Notes under the pieces: generated by a model
What the model was told of the DNA's origin: nothing
Seen by the model: only the letters and a program-made list of their open reading frames with translations
The model's database searches: none
Assembly: GCF_900104745.1 (NCBI RefSeq)
Contig: NZ_LT629732.1
Coordinates: 1,488,001 to 1,552,000 of the forward strand
Source of the DNA: Actinopolymorpha singaporensis
Lineage (GTDB): Bacteria; Actinomycetota; Actinomycetes; Propionibacteriales; Actinopolymorphaceae
DNA length: 64,000 nucleotides
Direction of reading: 5' to 3'
In this document: positions 10,471 through 19,341 of the stretch, piece by piece
Position numbering within the stretch: position 1 is the stretch's first letter
How the letters are laid out: each line of letters starts with the position of its first letter
Made by a program: the position numbers and the translations under genes

Positions 10471-11286
10471 GGCTGCCCAGGCGGCGTCCGGGTCGGGCAC
10501 CGGGATCGAGCTGACCAGCAGCCGGGAGTACTCGTGCTGCGGGTTGTCGATCACCTCGCGGGTGTCGCCGCGTTCGACGATCGAGCCCCGGTAGAGGATG
10601 CAGATCTCGTCGCCGACCTGGTAGGCCGTGGACAGGTCGTGGGTGATGTAGAGGAACGAGATGCCGCGCTCGTCCCGTAGCCGCAGCATGATGTCCAGGA
10701 TCAGCGCCCGCAGGGACGCGTCCACCATCGACACCGGCTCGTCGGCCACGATCAGCCGGGGCTGGATGAGGTACGCCCGGGCCATCATCAGCCGCTGCCG
10801 CTGGCCGCCGGACAGCTGGTGCGGGTGCTTGTCGAGGACCTCCGCGCCGCGCATCCCGACCACCCGCAGCGCGTCCTCGACGAGGTCGCGGGCCTGCGCC
10901 TTCGACGTCGCCAGCCGGAAGTGCCGCACCGCCAGGTCGAAGACGTGGCGTACGCGGTAGAAGGGGTTGTAGACCCCGAACGGGTCCTGGAAGATCGCCT
11001 GGACCTCGCGGCGGTACGTGAGGAAACCCTCCTTGTCGAGGGTGGTGACGTCCCGGCCCCGGTGCAGCACCTGGCCGGAGGTCAGTGTGGTGAAGCCCAG
11101 GATGGCGTCTGACAAGGTCGTCTTGCCGCTGCCGCTCTCCCCGGCGATGGTGGTGATGCCGGCCGGTGTCTCGTGCAGTGTCAACGACACGTTGTCGAGG
11201 GCGGTGGTCCGCTCGTCGCCCTTGCCGTACACCTTCACCGCCGACCGGACCTCCAGCAGCGGTGGCACTGTGGTCTGTTCAGCCAT
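10462..11286 (-). CDS. dppF: oligopeptide/dipeptide-type ABC importer ATPase (second subunit)
   Basis: Cytoplasmic ATPase of a Dpp/Opp-type importer, 274 residues. Walker A is GESGSGKTT (about 49-57), the signature is LSGGQRQRL, and Walker B is LIVADEPVSMVD, with the H-loop in YITHDLS. It pairs with the ATPase encoded upstream to drive uptake through the two permeases. Its ATG overlaps the end of the upstream ATPase by 8 bases. It is shorter than many OppF proteins and lacks the usual C-terminal Cys-containing oligopeptide signature. The gene ends inside a 15-bp tandem repeat. The name is given for subunit position; substrate is not proven. Confidence 0.9.
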   Translation of the reverse strand: MAEQTTVPPLLEVRSAVKVYGKGDERTTALDNVSLTLHETPAGITTIAGESGSGKTTLSDAILGFTTLTSGQVLHRGRDVTTLDKEGFLTYRREVQAIFQDPFGVYNPFYRVRHVFDLAVRHFRLATSKAQARDLVEDALRVVGMRGAEVLDKHPHQLSGGQRQRLMMARAYLIQPRLIVADEPVSMVDASLRALILDIMLRLRDERGISFLYITHDLSTAYQVGDEICILYRGSIVERGDTREVIDNPQHEYSRLLVSSIPVPDPDAAWAADG

Positions 11287-12241
11287 CGACCGTCACCTCC
11301 AGGTCGGACGTGGCCACCAGGTGGCCGGGGGCGACCTCGACCATCGCCGGCGTGGGCCTTCGGGTGCGCAGGTCGGGTGCGCGAACGTCGCGGACCACCA
11401 GCGGCCGGCGTTCCCGGATGGACGGGATGGAGGCGATCAGGTGCCGGGTGTACGCGTGCCGCGGGTCGCGCAGGACGTCGCGTACGGAGCCGATCTCCAC
11501 GATGTTCCCCGCGTACATCACCGCGATCCGGTCGACGAGCTGGGCCTGCAGCGCCATGTCGTGCCCGATCAGGATCATCGAGCTGTTCAGCCGCTTCTTC
11601 ACGTCCAGCAGGGTCTGGGCGACCGCCTTCTGTACCACGACGTCCAGCGCGCTGGTGGGTTCGTCGGCGATGATCACCGCCGGGTCCAGCGCGATCGCCA
11701 TCGCGATGCAGACCCGCTGCTTCATCCCGCCGGAGAGTTCGTGCGGGTAGAGGTCGACCACGCGTTCGGGCAGGTTGACCAGCGACAGCAGCCGGACGAT
11801 ACGTTCGCGCAGCGCCCGGCGCGGCTGGCGGCCCTCGTGCGTCTCGATCGCGTCGCCGAGCTGGCGGCGTACGCGGAGCACGGGGTTCAGGGAGTTCATC
11901 GAGCCCTGCGGGATGAGGGCGATGTCGCGCCAGCGGCGGGCCCGCAGCTCCGGCTCGGACATCGCCAGCAGATCGGCGTCGCCGAGGCGGACCGAGCCGC
12001 CCACCACCCGGCCGGGTGGCGTGGTCAGCCGCAGGATCGCCATCGCCACCGTCGACTTGCCCGAACCGGACTCACCGACCAGCCCGAGCGTCTCCCCGCG
12101 GCCGAGGGCGAACGACACGCCGTTCGCGGCCACCACGTCCCCGCCGGCCGTGCGGTAGTGGACCCGCAGGTCCCGCACCGACAGGACGGGCTCGCCGGCG
12201 GTCGTACCCGGGCTCATGCCGGTCCTCCCGCCCGCGCTCAT
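11279..12241 (-). CDS. dppD: oligopeptide/dipeptide-type ABC importer ATPase (first subunit)
   Basis: About 320 residues, the typical length of DppD/OppD. Walker A GESGSGKST, signature LSGGMKQRV, Walker B VIIADEPTSALD and the H-loop in LIGHDMALQ are all present. The C-terminal part has HAYTRHLIASIP, the Tyr-Thr-x2-Leu motif of oligopeptide/dipeptide transporter ATPases. I chose the ATG at 12241, which overlaps the permease stop (ATGA). A second ATG at 12217 has a stronger GGGAGG ribosome site 6 nt away and is a real alternative. Confidence 0.9.
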   Translation of the reverse strand: MSAGGRTGMSPGTTAGEPVLSVRDLRVHYRTAGGDVVAANGVSFALGRGETLGLVGESGSGKSTVAMAILRLTTPPGRVVGGSVRLGDADLLAMSEPELRARRWRDIALIPQGSMNSLNPVLRVRRQLGDAIETHEGRQPRRALRERIVRLLSLVNLPERVVDLYPHELSGGMKQRVCIAMAIALDPAVIIADEPTSALDVVVQKAVAQTLLDVKKRLNSSMILIGHDMALQAQLVDRIAVMYAGNIVEIGSVRDVLRDPRHAYTRHLIASIPSIRERRPLVVRDVRAPDLRTRRPTPAMVEVAPGHLVATSDLEVTVDG

Positions 12242-13170
12242 GCCTTCGCTCCCCGCAGCCGCGGATTGGCCACCTCGTCCAGGCCGATCGCCAGCAGGAA
12301 CAGCCCGATGAAGATCACCATCAGCACCAGGGTCGGGAATCCCCACCACCACCACATCCCGCGCAGGATCGCCGACCCGCTGATCGCGTTGGACACCGTC
12401 ATGCCGAGTGTCGGGATGCGCTGCGGCCCGAGGCCGAGCGCCTCCAGCCCGACCGCGGCCAGGATGCCGCCGGAGGTCGCGCCGATGAAGCTGGCCGCGA
12501 GGTAGGGCAGCAGGTTCGGCATCATCTCCCCGAACATGATGTGCCGCGTGGGCAGCGCGGTGAGCCGGGCCATCCGGACGTACCCCTGCTCGCGCATCGA
12601 CAGCACCTGCGCCCGGATCAGCCGGGTCGGCCCGGCCCAGGCGAACAACGCCACGATCAGCGCCATCGTGGTGACGTCCATCTGCCGTACGTACGCCGAG
12701 ATGACCACCAGGATCGCCAGCGTCGGGATGGTGAGCGCGGTGTCGGACAGCGTACGGATCACTGTGTCGACGACTCCGCCGCGATAGCCGGCGGCGAACC
12801 CGAGCACCGTGCCGACCAGCATGCTCGTGATGCCCACGACCAGGCCGACCTGCAGCGTCGTCGGGCCGCCCACGACCAGCAGGGCGAGCATGTCCCGGCC
12901 GCTGTTCTCGGTGCCCAGTGGGTGCGCGAGCGACCCGCCCGGCAGCCAGAACGGCGGCAGGTTGAGGGGTGAGCTGGCCGCCCTGGCGAGGGTGGTGTCC
13001 CACAGCAGCCGGCCCACCAGCGTGAGCACCAGCACGCCGGCGACCATGCCGGCGCCGGCCAGCAACTTGCGGTTGCGCCACGGCGACGTCGGCCGGCGGC
13101 CGGCCGGGTCGGTTGCCTCGGCGGGCTCGTCCGCCCGTTCCTGGATCTGGGTGACGGCGGTCGGGTCCAT
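12238..13170 (-). CDS. dppC: ABC importer permease, DppC type
   Basis: Inner-membrane permease of 310 residues. A ~40-residue cytoplasmic N-terminus leads to TM1 (about 37-55), a periplasmic-side loop with HPLGTENSGRDML, the classic DppC motif, and then five more membrane segments of the BPD_transp_1 domain. The coupling (EAA-like) loop is near GYVRMARLTALPTRHIMFGEMMPN. A WWWWGFP stretch before the last TM is unusual. It lies between dppB (9-bp gap) and dppD (4-base overlap). Confidence 0.9.
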   Translation of the reverse strand: MDPTAVTQIQERADEPAEATDPAGRRPTSPWRNRKLLAGAGMVAGVLVLTLVGRLLWDTTLARAASSPLNLPPFWLPGGSLAHPLGTENSGRDMLALLVVGGPTTLQVGLVVGITSMLVGTVLGFAAGYRGGVVDTVIRTLSDTALTIPTLAILVVISAYVRQMDVTTMALIVALFAWAGPTRLIRAQVLSMREQGYVRMARLTALPTRHIMFGEMMPNLLPYLAASFIGATSGGILAAVGLEALGLGPQRIPTLGMTVSNAISGSAILRGMWWWWGFPTLVLMVIFIGLFLLAIGLDEVANPRLRGAKA

Positions 13171-13179
13171 GGCCGGCCG

Positions 13180-14190
13180 TCACCTCCTCTCGTAGGAGAT
13201 GCGCGGATCGAGCAGCGGGTAGACCAGGTCGATGATCAGTACCGCGGTGACCGTGGTGAGGATCAGGATGAACACGATGCCCTGCATCACGGTGTAGTCG
13301 GTGGTGGAGATCGCCTGGTAGAGCAGCGCACCCATGCCGGGATAGCCGAAGAGGTACTCCACCAGCACGGTGCCGCCGACGATCCCGCCGATGCCGAGCA
13401 CGAGCGCGGTGACCTGGGGCAGGATCGCGTTGCGGATCTCGTACCGGAAAAGGATGTCCAGCGGCCGCAGCCCCTTCGCGCGGGCCAGCGTCAGGTAGTC
13501 CTCCCCGGCGACGGTGACCATCATCCCCCGCATGCCGAGCGCCCAGAACCCCATGCTGGCAAGGACGATCGACAACGCCGGCAGGGTGCCGTGCTGCACC
13601 ACGCTGTTCACGAACGCCAGGCTGAGCCCGGGCGTCAGGTCGCCGCGGTAGCCGCCGGAGATCGGGAACAGCCGCAGGGTGAAGACGAACACGTAGATCA
13701 GGACGATCCCCAGGATGTAGAACGGGATCGCGGTGAACGTCAGCGACACCGGCAGGAACACCCGCAGCAGCGACGGCGTACGCCGCCACGCCATCAGCGC
13801 ACCGATGACGCTGCCGGCGAGGAACGACAGCGCCGTCGCGACGACCAGCAGGCCGACCGTCCACGGCAGCGCCCGCCCGATCATCGTGCCCACCTGCGCG
13901 GGGAACTGCGCCAGCGAGTAACCGAAGTCGAACGTCGCCATGCTCTTCAGGTAGTGGAGGTACTGCACCGGCAGCGGGTCGTCCAGGCCGAACCTCGCCC
14001 GCCAGGCGGCGACCAGCTTGCCGCTGCCCTCGACGTAGCCCGCCTGCGAGGTGATCCGGGTGATCATCGCCTGTACCGGATCGCCCGGCGCCAGCCGCGG
14101 GATGAAGAACATCAGCGTCGCGCTCGCCCAGATGGTGAACAGGAACATCCCCACCCGGCGGACGACGTACCCCACGCTCAGTCCGCGCAC
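13180..14190 (-). CDS. dppB: ABC importer permease, DppB type
   Basis: Permease partner of 336 residues. It starts with TM1 (VGYVVRRVGMFLFTIWASATLMFFIPRL form) followed by APGDPV, the usual DppB signature, then a ~95-residue extracytoplasmic region and five further TMs. The coupling loop contains EDYLTLARAKGL and the terminal LVYPLLDPRISYERR end is typical of the family. The start is GTG at 14190, 10 bp after the binding-protein gene. Subunit order (binding protein, B, C, D, F) is that of a full peptide or oligosaccharide importer. Confidence 0.92.
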   Translation of the reverse strand: MRGLSVGYVVRRVGMFLFTIWASATLMFFIPRLAPGDPVQAMITRITSQAGYVEGSGKLVAAWRARFGLDDPLPVQYLHYLKSMATFDFGYSLAQFPAQVGTMIGRALPWTVGLLVVATALSFLAGSVIGALMAWRRTPSLLRVFLPVSLTFTAIPFYILGIVLIYVFVFTLRLFPISGGYRGDLTPGLSLAFVNSVVQHGTLPALSIVLASMGFWALGMRGMMVTVAGEDYLTLARAKGLRPLDILFRYEIRNAILPQVTALVLGIGGIVGGTVLVEYLFGYPGMGALLYQAISTTDYTVMQGIVFILILTTVTAVLIIDLVYPLLDPRISYERR

Positions 14191-14200
14191 GGCCGGCTCC

Positions 14201-16123
14201 TCACGCGCTCACCGGGCGCAGGTGATGGATGATCTGGTGCGCGTTCGCCCAGTCCAGCGTGGGCTGGAGGTAGTCGTTCTTCTTGGTCGCCCAGCCGGTC
14301 CAGTACGTCGTGTCGAACGCGTACAGCTTGCGGGCGTGCGCGATCGGCAGGAACGGCAGGTCGCGCAGCCACAGCCGGGCGGCGGCGAGGAACGGCTTGT
14401 CCAGGGCCGGGTCGTCCAGCGGGAGGTTCGCCATCTGGTCGACGGACTTCGTGTAGTCGGCGTTCTTCCAGCGGACCGCGTTGGAGGACGCGGCCTTGCC
14501 GACCGGGACGACCGCCTTCGCCGAGAACAGCTGCATCGAGAACCAGGGTTCGGTGACCGAGCCGCAGGCGCTCCAGTCGCTGGCGGCCTCGAACTTCCCG
14601 TTGCCGAGGTTGTCGCCCCACGTGCCGATGGCGAGCTTGCGGACGGTCGCGTTGATGCCGGCCCGCTGCAGTTGCTCCCCGATCACCTCGGCGTACCGCC
14701 AGATCTCGATGAAGTCGGTCGGCGCGTCGATCTGCAGCCGGAGGTCCCTGCCGTTCTTCTGGTAGTAGCCGTCGCCCTTGCGCGTGTAGCCCTTCGCGGT
14801 CAGGATGCGGTTCGTCTGCTCCGGGTCGTGTTTGCCGATCGGGAACTCCTCGAACAGCCCGGCGTCCTCGATCTTCTGCACCCACCGCTGCATGGGCGGG
14901 TAGTTGGGGAAGAAGAACCTCGCCGGCGTGGTCGTGCCCTCGTAGGCGATCTTCACGATCTCGTCCCGGTCGAGGGCGTGGTTGAGCGCCCAGCGCATCT
15001 GCGGGTCGTTCCATGGCTCGACCGCGTTGTTGACCGACAGCAGCCGGGTGCACGGGTCCGGCCAGGCGTACGGCTTGTCCGGCAGCCAGGAGATCACCTT
15101 CGGGTTGCGCGCCTTCAGGCTCTCGAACGCACCGGCGGTGAGGTCGGCCACGGAGTCGAGTTGGTGGTCGGCGGCCCGGGCAACCCGGATGTCCTCGGTC
15201 TCGTTCACCACCCACTGCAGGTGCTCCGGCTTGGGCAGCGGCAGGAAGCCCGCCTTCGCGCCCCACCAGTCGCTGCGGCGCTCGTAGGTGAACCGCGTCG
15301 GACTCGCCGAGGTGAGGCGGTACGGGCCGGTGAACACCGGCGAGGACTTCTTGTCGTAGTTCTTGAACGTCGTGGGGTCCTTGCCCCGCCACACGTGCTC
15401 GGGCACGATCACCAGGCTGCTGTGGATCTTGACCGAGAAGTAGTCCAGCTGGAACCTCGGGTTCGGCTTGTTCAACGTGAAACGCACCGTCAGCGGGTCG
15501 ACCTTCTCGACCGTCTTCACCCACTCCTGGATCGCGGCCGCGTTGTTGAGTTCCGCGCTGCCCTTCCGCAGGAGGTCGATGGTGAACACCACGTCGTCGG
15601 CGTCGTAGTCCTCCCCGTCGGACCACTTGATGCCGTCCCGGAGCTTCAGCGTCCAGACGGTGCTGGCGTCGTTCGGGGTGAACGTGAGCCCGAGCCAGGG
15701 CTCGGTCTTTCCCGTCTCGTAGTCGAGGATGAACAGCGGCTCGGCCATCGCCTGGTGGAAGCCGGCGTTGTTGGTGAACCCGGGTACGAACGGGTTCCAC
15801 AGGTCCGGGCTCTGCACCCGGCCGCCGTGGTAGTCGAACACGACCGTGCGGGCCCGGGTGCTGGTGCCGCCCCCGCCCGCCCCGCCGCCGGCACCTCCGC
15901 CGCCGGCTCCGTCTCCGCCGCCGCCTCCGCCGGCTCCCTCACCCTCGCAGGCGGCCAGCAGCGCGGGCAGGCCGCCGACCGCCGCTCCGGCGAGGACGGC
16001 GCGCTGCAGGAAAGCCCTCCGGGAGGGCGGGCCGGCGTGCTCCGGGAGGTCGGGCCGGCCGGGGTGGCCGACCCCGGAGGGCGGGCCGGCGTAGTCGGGT
16101 CCTGTCGTGGGGTGGTGGGTCAT
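14201..16123 (-). CDS. solute-binding lipoprotein, SBP family 5 (Tat-type)
   Basis: Extracellular substrate-binding protein of 640 residues. The N-terminus has a twin-arginine signal (SRRAFLQ, RR at 35-36), a hydrophobic segment and the lipobox LLAAC with Cys59. A Gly-rich linker (60-85) follows. The SBP_bac_5 domain shows WTLKLRDGIKWSDGEDYDADDV, FTGPYRL and a long lobe 2. I chose the ATG at 16123; the frame is open to 16222 but that stretch shows no coding signal. The ~640-residue size is closer to family-5 proteins that bind oligosaccharides than to short DppA proteins, so the cargo could be peptides or glycans. First gene of the importer operon and divergent from the nucleotide-sugar dehydrogenase at 16472. 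Confidence 0.9.
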   Translation of the reverse strand: MTHHPTTGPDYAGPPSGVGHPGRPDLPEHAGPPSRRAFLQRAVLAGAAVGGLPALLAACEGEGAGGGGGGDGAGGGGAGGGAGGGGTSTRARTVVFDYHGGRVQSPDLWNPFVPGFTNNAGFHQAMAEPLFILDYETGKTEPWLGLTFTPNDASTVWTLKLRDGIKWSDGEDYDADDVVFTIDLLRKGSAELNNAAAIQEWVKTVEKVDPLTVRFTLNKPNPRFQLDYFSVKIHSSLVIVPEHVWRGKDPTTFKNYDKKSSPVFTGPYRLTSASPTRFTYERRSDWWGAKAGFLPLPKPEHLQWVVNETEDIRVARAADHQLDSVADLTAGAFESLKARNPKVISWLPDKPYAWPDPCTRLLSVNNAVEPWNDPQMRWALNHALDRDEIVKIAYEGTTTPARFFFPNYPPMQRWVQKIEDAGLFEEFPIGKHDPEQTNRILTAKGYTRKGDGYYQKNGRDLRLQIDAPTDFIEIWRYAEVIGEQLQRAGINATVRKLAIGTWGDNLGNGKFEAASDWSACGSVTEPWFSMQLFSAKAVVPVGKAASSNAVRWKNADYTKSVDQMANLPLDDPALDKPFLAAARLWLRDLPFLPIAHARKLYAFDTTYWTGWATKKNDYLQPTLDWANAHQIIHHLRPVSA

Positions 16124-16381
16124 CGCGGCGCCGGCCTTCCTCGTGGGTGTCGGCCGGTGAGTCAGGCCGTCACTGCCGATTCTTCGCCGGACAGACTGGG
16201 CGGCCCGAAGATCATCGGTCAAGAGAGGTCAACCACCCTGGCCAGCCCGAGCCGGTTTCGGCCCACCGCGCCCCGTCCCGGCACCGGATTTCGGCGTCCG
16301 GGCCCGGTTTCGGCGGGGCGAAGACCGGATGAACGCCGCCGGGCCACGAAATGGACGGATCTCACTGATCGGGTTTGAACG

Positions 16382-16398
16382 GTTACCAAAACGGTAAC
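16382..16398. promoter_or_regulatory. inverted repeat GTTACC-N5-GGTAAC, candidate operator
   Basis: A perfect 6-5-6 dyad lies in the divergent region between the importer operon and the UDP-ManNAc dehydrogenase gene. Read on the minus strand it also appears as GTTACC-N6-GTAACC, which resembles repeats bound by response regulators such as MtrA in other actinobacteria. The link to any regulator is inference. Confidence 0.45.
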
Positions 16399-16458
16399 TT
16401 TCCCCTAACTCTCCCCGGCTCGGCGTCATTTCGCGGCTCCGGCGGGGGACTCCCAACC

Positions 16459-16471
16459 TAGGGTGCGGAGC
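16459..16471 (+). promoter_or_regulatory. -10 element for leaderless transcript
   Basis: TAGGGT at 16459-16464 is followed by 7 nt and the GTG at 16472. The same TAGGGT-N7-GTG arrangement is seen at 48189. It also argues against the GTG at 16463, which lies inside the -10. Confidence 0.55.
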
Positions 16472-17725
16472 GTGCGTGACCTCGCTGTCGTCGGTCTTGG
16501 ATACGTCGGTCTTCCCTTGGTCCGTGAGGCCTGCCGGGCGGGACTTCGAGTCGTCGGACTCGATGTCTCTCCGCGCGTGGTCGCGGGCCTGGCAGCCGGG
16601 CGTTCCCACATCGACGATCTCTCCGATGCCGACGTGACCGCCATGCTGGCCGCCGGGCTGACCGTGACCACAGACGCCGACGAGGCGTTGAGTTCGGTGG
16701 GCACGGTGGTGATCTGCGTGCCGACGCCGCTCGACGACGACGGCGGCCCCGACCTGATGGCGGTGCGGTCGGCCGCAGCCACCGTGGCGGACCATCTGCG
16801 GCCGGGCATGCTGGTCGTGCTCGAGTCGACGACCTATCCCGGTACCACCGACGAGGTGGTACGCCCGATCCTGGAGAAGTCCGGGCTGACCGCCGGGGTG
16901 CAGTTCGCGTTGGCGTTCTCGCCCGAACGCATCGACCCCGGCAACCCCACCTACGGCCTGCGCAACACCCCGAAGGTGGTCGGCGGGCACACAGCGCAAT
17001 GCACCGAGCGGGCGGTGGACTTCTACGGCCGGATCTGTGACCGGGTGGTGCGGGCGAAGGGCACCCGCGAGGCCGAGATGGCCAAGCTGCTGGAGAACAC
17101 CTACCGGCACGTGAACATCGCTCTGGTCAACGAGATGGCGATCTTCTGCCACGAACTCGGCATCGACCTGCGGGACGCGATCGAGGCGGCGGCCACCAAG
17201 CCGTTCGGGTTCCAGGCCTTCCACCCCGGCCCCGGTGTGGGCGGGCACTGCATCCCGATCGACCCCAACTACCTGTCGTACAAGGTCAAACGGCTCGGTT
17301 ACCCGTTCCGGTTCGTGGAGCTGGCCCAGGAGATCAACCAGCGGATGCCGTCCTACGTCGCCCAGCGGGTCCAGGACCTCGTCAACGACGCCGGCAAGTC
17401 GGTACGCGGGTCCACGGTGCTGATCCTCGGGGTCACCTACAAGCCGAACATCGCCGACCAGCGTGAGTCGCCGTCGCGACCGGTGGCCCGCCGGCTGCGC
17501 CGGATGGGCACCAACCTGGTCTTCCACGACCCCTACGTCACCGAGTGGGAGGTCGACGGGGAGCCGGTACCGCGGGTGGACGACCTGGACGAGGCCCTGG
17601 ACACCGCCGACCTGGCCCTCCTGCTGCAGGACCACGCCGTCTACGACCCGCAGACCCTCTCCCGCGCGCGGCTGCTGTTCGACACCCGTGGGCGGGTCCG
17701 CGACGGGACGGCCGAGGTCCTCTGA
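16472..17725 (+). CDS. wecC: UDP-N-acetyl-D-mannosamine (UDP-sugar) dehydrogenase
   Basis: Oxidises UDP-ManNAc to UDP-ManNAcA with two NAD+; 417 residues, typical length. N-terminal Rossmann motif VGLGYVGLP (7-15), central FSPERIDPGNPTYGL segment, and the catalytic cysteine in GVGGHCIPIDP (Cys260). The C-terminal UDP-binding domain has LGVTYKPNIADQRESPSRPVA. The start is taken from the leaderless promoter. The stop overlaps the next ATG by one base (TGATG), so it is coupled to a glycosyltransferase. UDP-glucose or UDP-GlcNAc dehydrogenases are related; two neighbouring wecB genes favour UDP-ManNAc. Confidence 0.9.
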   Translation: MRDLAVVGLGYVGLPLVREACRAGLRVVGLDVSPRVVAGLAAGRSHIDDLSDADVTAMLAAGLTVTTDADEALSSVGTVVICVPTPLDDDGGPDLMAVRSAAATVADHLRPGMLVVLESTTYPGTTDEVVRPILEKSGLTAGVQFALAFSPERIDPGNPTYGLRNTPKVVGGHTAQCTERAVDFYGRICDRVVRAKGTREAEMAKLLENTYRHVNIALVNEMAIFCHELGIDLRDAIEAAATKPFGFQAFHPGPGVGGHCIPIDPNYLSYKVKRLGYPFRFVELAQEINQRMPSYVAQRVQDLVNDAGKSVRGSTVLILGVTYKPNIADQRESPSRPVARRLRRMGTNLVFHDPYVTEWEVDGEPVPRVDDLDEALDTADLALLLQDHAVYDPQTLSRARLLFDTRGRVRDGTAEVL

Positions 17726-18852
17726 TGCCCGGCCTGCGCGTACTCGTGTGCACCGTCGTGCACCATCCGCAGGACGCGCGCATCCTTCACCGGCAGATCC
17801 GGGCCATGCTGGACGCCGGACACTCGGTGACCTACGCCGCGCCCTTCTCGGCGTACGCCACCACGGCCTGGCCGGAGCTGACGGCGGTCGACCTGCCTCG
17901 GGCGCTGGGCCGGCACCGCTCCGACGCGCTCCGCGAGGCCCGGCGCGTCCTGCGAACCCACGGGGCGGACGCCGACGTGGTGTTGCTGCACGACCCTGAG
18001 CTGCTCCTCGTCCTGCCCGGCCTCGACCTTCCCGGCGCGGTGGTGTGGGACGTGCACGAGGACACCGGTGCGGCTCTGGTGGCCAAGAGCTGGCTTCCCG
18101 GTGCCGTGCGGCCGCTGGCCCGGGCGGGCGTGCGGATGGTCGAGGGGTGGGCCGAACGCAACCTCCGGCTGATCCTCGCCGAGCCGGGCTACCGCAGTCG
18201 GTTCAGGCGGATCCACCCGGTCGTGCCCAACACCACCTACGTGCCCGACTCGGTGGAACCGTCCGGCCGGGACCGGGTGGTCTACGTCGGGCATCTGTCG
18301 GTCGCCCGCGGCGTCGACGTGATGCTCGAGACCGCACGGCGGCTGGCCGGCAGCGGGCTGGAGATCGACGTGGTGGGGCACGCCGACTCCTACTCCCGCC
18401 GGGCGCTGGTCCGCGCCCAGCAGGACGGCTTCCTGCGCTGGCACGGCTACGTCCCCAACGACAGGGCGCTGGCGCTGGTCGACGGCGCCATGTGCGGCCT
18501 GTCCCTGCTGCGCGACCTGCCCAACTACCGCCACTCGATGCCCACCAAGGTGCTGGAGTACATGGCTCGCGGCGTCCCCGTGGTCTCCACCCCCCTGCCG
18601 GCGGCGGTGTCCCTGATCCAGGTGAACAAGTGCGGGCTCGTGGTGCCCTTCGACGATGCCGAGGCCACCGTGACCGGGATCCTGCGGCTGCGCGACGACA
18701 CGGAGCTGCGGGCCTCGATGGCAAAGCGCGGGCACGCGGCGGCGCTTACCGGCTACCACTGGCCGCAGACCGCCCGGGAGTTCCTGATGCGACTGGAGGC
18801 CTGGGCGCACGCGGCCCGGCCACACCAGTGCATCACCCTCGGCAGCCTCTGA
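17725..18852 (+). CDS. GT4-family glycosyltransferase
   Basis: A GT-B enzyme of 375 residues. The N-terminal acceptor domain has HHPQDARILHRQIRAMLDAGHSV, a form seen in many surface polysaccharide glycosyltransferases. The donor domain starts near 190 (VVYVGHLSVARGVDVMLETARRL) and has HSMPTKVLEYMARGVPVVST (about 270-290), the ExxA-type GT4 motif with K-x-x-E. The ATG shares one base with the dehydrogenase stop, so the two proteins are made together; it is a good candidate for the ManNAcA transferase, by inference only. Confidence 0.88.
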   Translation: MPGLRVLVCTVVHHPQDARILHRQIRAMLDAGHSVTYAAPFSAYATTAWPELTAVDLPRALGRHRSDALREARRVLRTHGADADVVLLHDPELLLVLPGLDLPGAVVWDVHEDTGAALVAKSWLPGAVRPLARAGVRMVEGWAERNLRLILAEPGYRSRFRRIHPVVPNTTYVPDSVEPSGRDRVVYVGHLSVARGVDVMLETARRLAGSGLEIDVVGHADSYSRRALVRAQQDGFLRWHGYVPNDRALALVDGAMCGLSLLRDLPNYRHSMPTKVLEYMARGVPVVSTPLPAAVSLIQVNKCGLVVPFDDAEATVTGILRLRDDTELRASMAKRGHAAALTGYHWPQTAREFLMRLEAWAHAARPHQCITLGSL

Positions 18853-18885
18853 CTCGCCCGGTCGAGGGTCGCGGGGCGCATCGGT

Positions 18886-19341
18886 TCAGAGCAGGGCGTT
18901 GATGATCCCCAGCAACGAGGCGAACCGCAGCAGCCGGCCGACGAAGCCGACCACCACGAACAACGTGATCGACACCCGGAGCTGGCCGGCCAGCACCGAG
19001 ACCACGGCGAACGGCGGGAATCCCAGCGCCGCCGAGACGAGCAGCACCACCGCGGCCAGCCACGGCCGGTCACCGATCCGGCGCTGCCAGGTGAGGAACG
19101 CGTCCCGCCACTTCGGCGACTCGGTCTTCTTGCGTACCCACCGCCACTCCATCGAGTTGCGGCCGATCAGGAAGAACGCCACCTTGCCCACCATCTGCCC
19201 GCCGGCCGCCGCGGCTGCGACCAGCCAGATGGAGTGGCCGGTGAAGGTGGCGGCCACCGCGCCGACGTACGCCTCGGCGTTGAGCAGCGGGATCAGCGCG
19301 GACGCGATGCAGTAGCAGAACGTCGCGGTGAGCAGTCCCAT
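18886..19341 (-). CDS. small VTT/DedA-type membrane protein
   Basis: 151 residues with about four hydrophobic segments (roughly 8-28, 34-58, 92-110, 118-145). The pattern matches SNARE-associated/VTT (DedA-like) proteins: a first polar-containing helix pair, GGQMVGKVAFFLIGR, and a second re-entrant-like region with FPPFAVVSVLAGQLRVSITLFVVVGFVGRLLRF. DedA-family proteins have been linked to movement of polyprenyl and phospholipids across the membrane. The ATG shares one base with the stop of the CDP-alcohol phosphatidyltransferase gene upstream, so the two are coupled. It is shorter than full DedA proteins (about 200 residues). Function in lipid handling is inference. Confidence 0.75.
   Translation of the reverse strand: MGLLTATFCYCIASALIPLLNAEAYVGAVAATFTGHSIWLVAAAAAGGQMVGKVAFFLIGRNSMEWRWVRKKTESPKWRDAFLTWQRRIGDRPWLAAVVLLVSAALGFPPFAVVSVLAGQLRVSITLFVVVGFVGRLLRFASLLGIINALL

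Larger units (their letters stand above)
16124..16471. other. divergent intergenic region with operator-like dyad
   Basis: No gene is seen in these 348 bases. They must hold the promoter of the ABC importer operon (minus) and of the dehydrogenase gene (plus). The notable element is an inverted repeat GTTACC-aaaac-GGTAAC at 16382-16398 in a locally AT-rich stretch. Confidence 0.6.
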
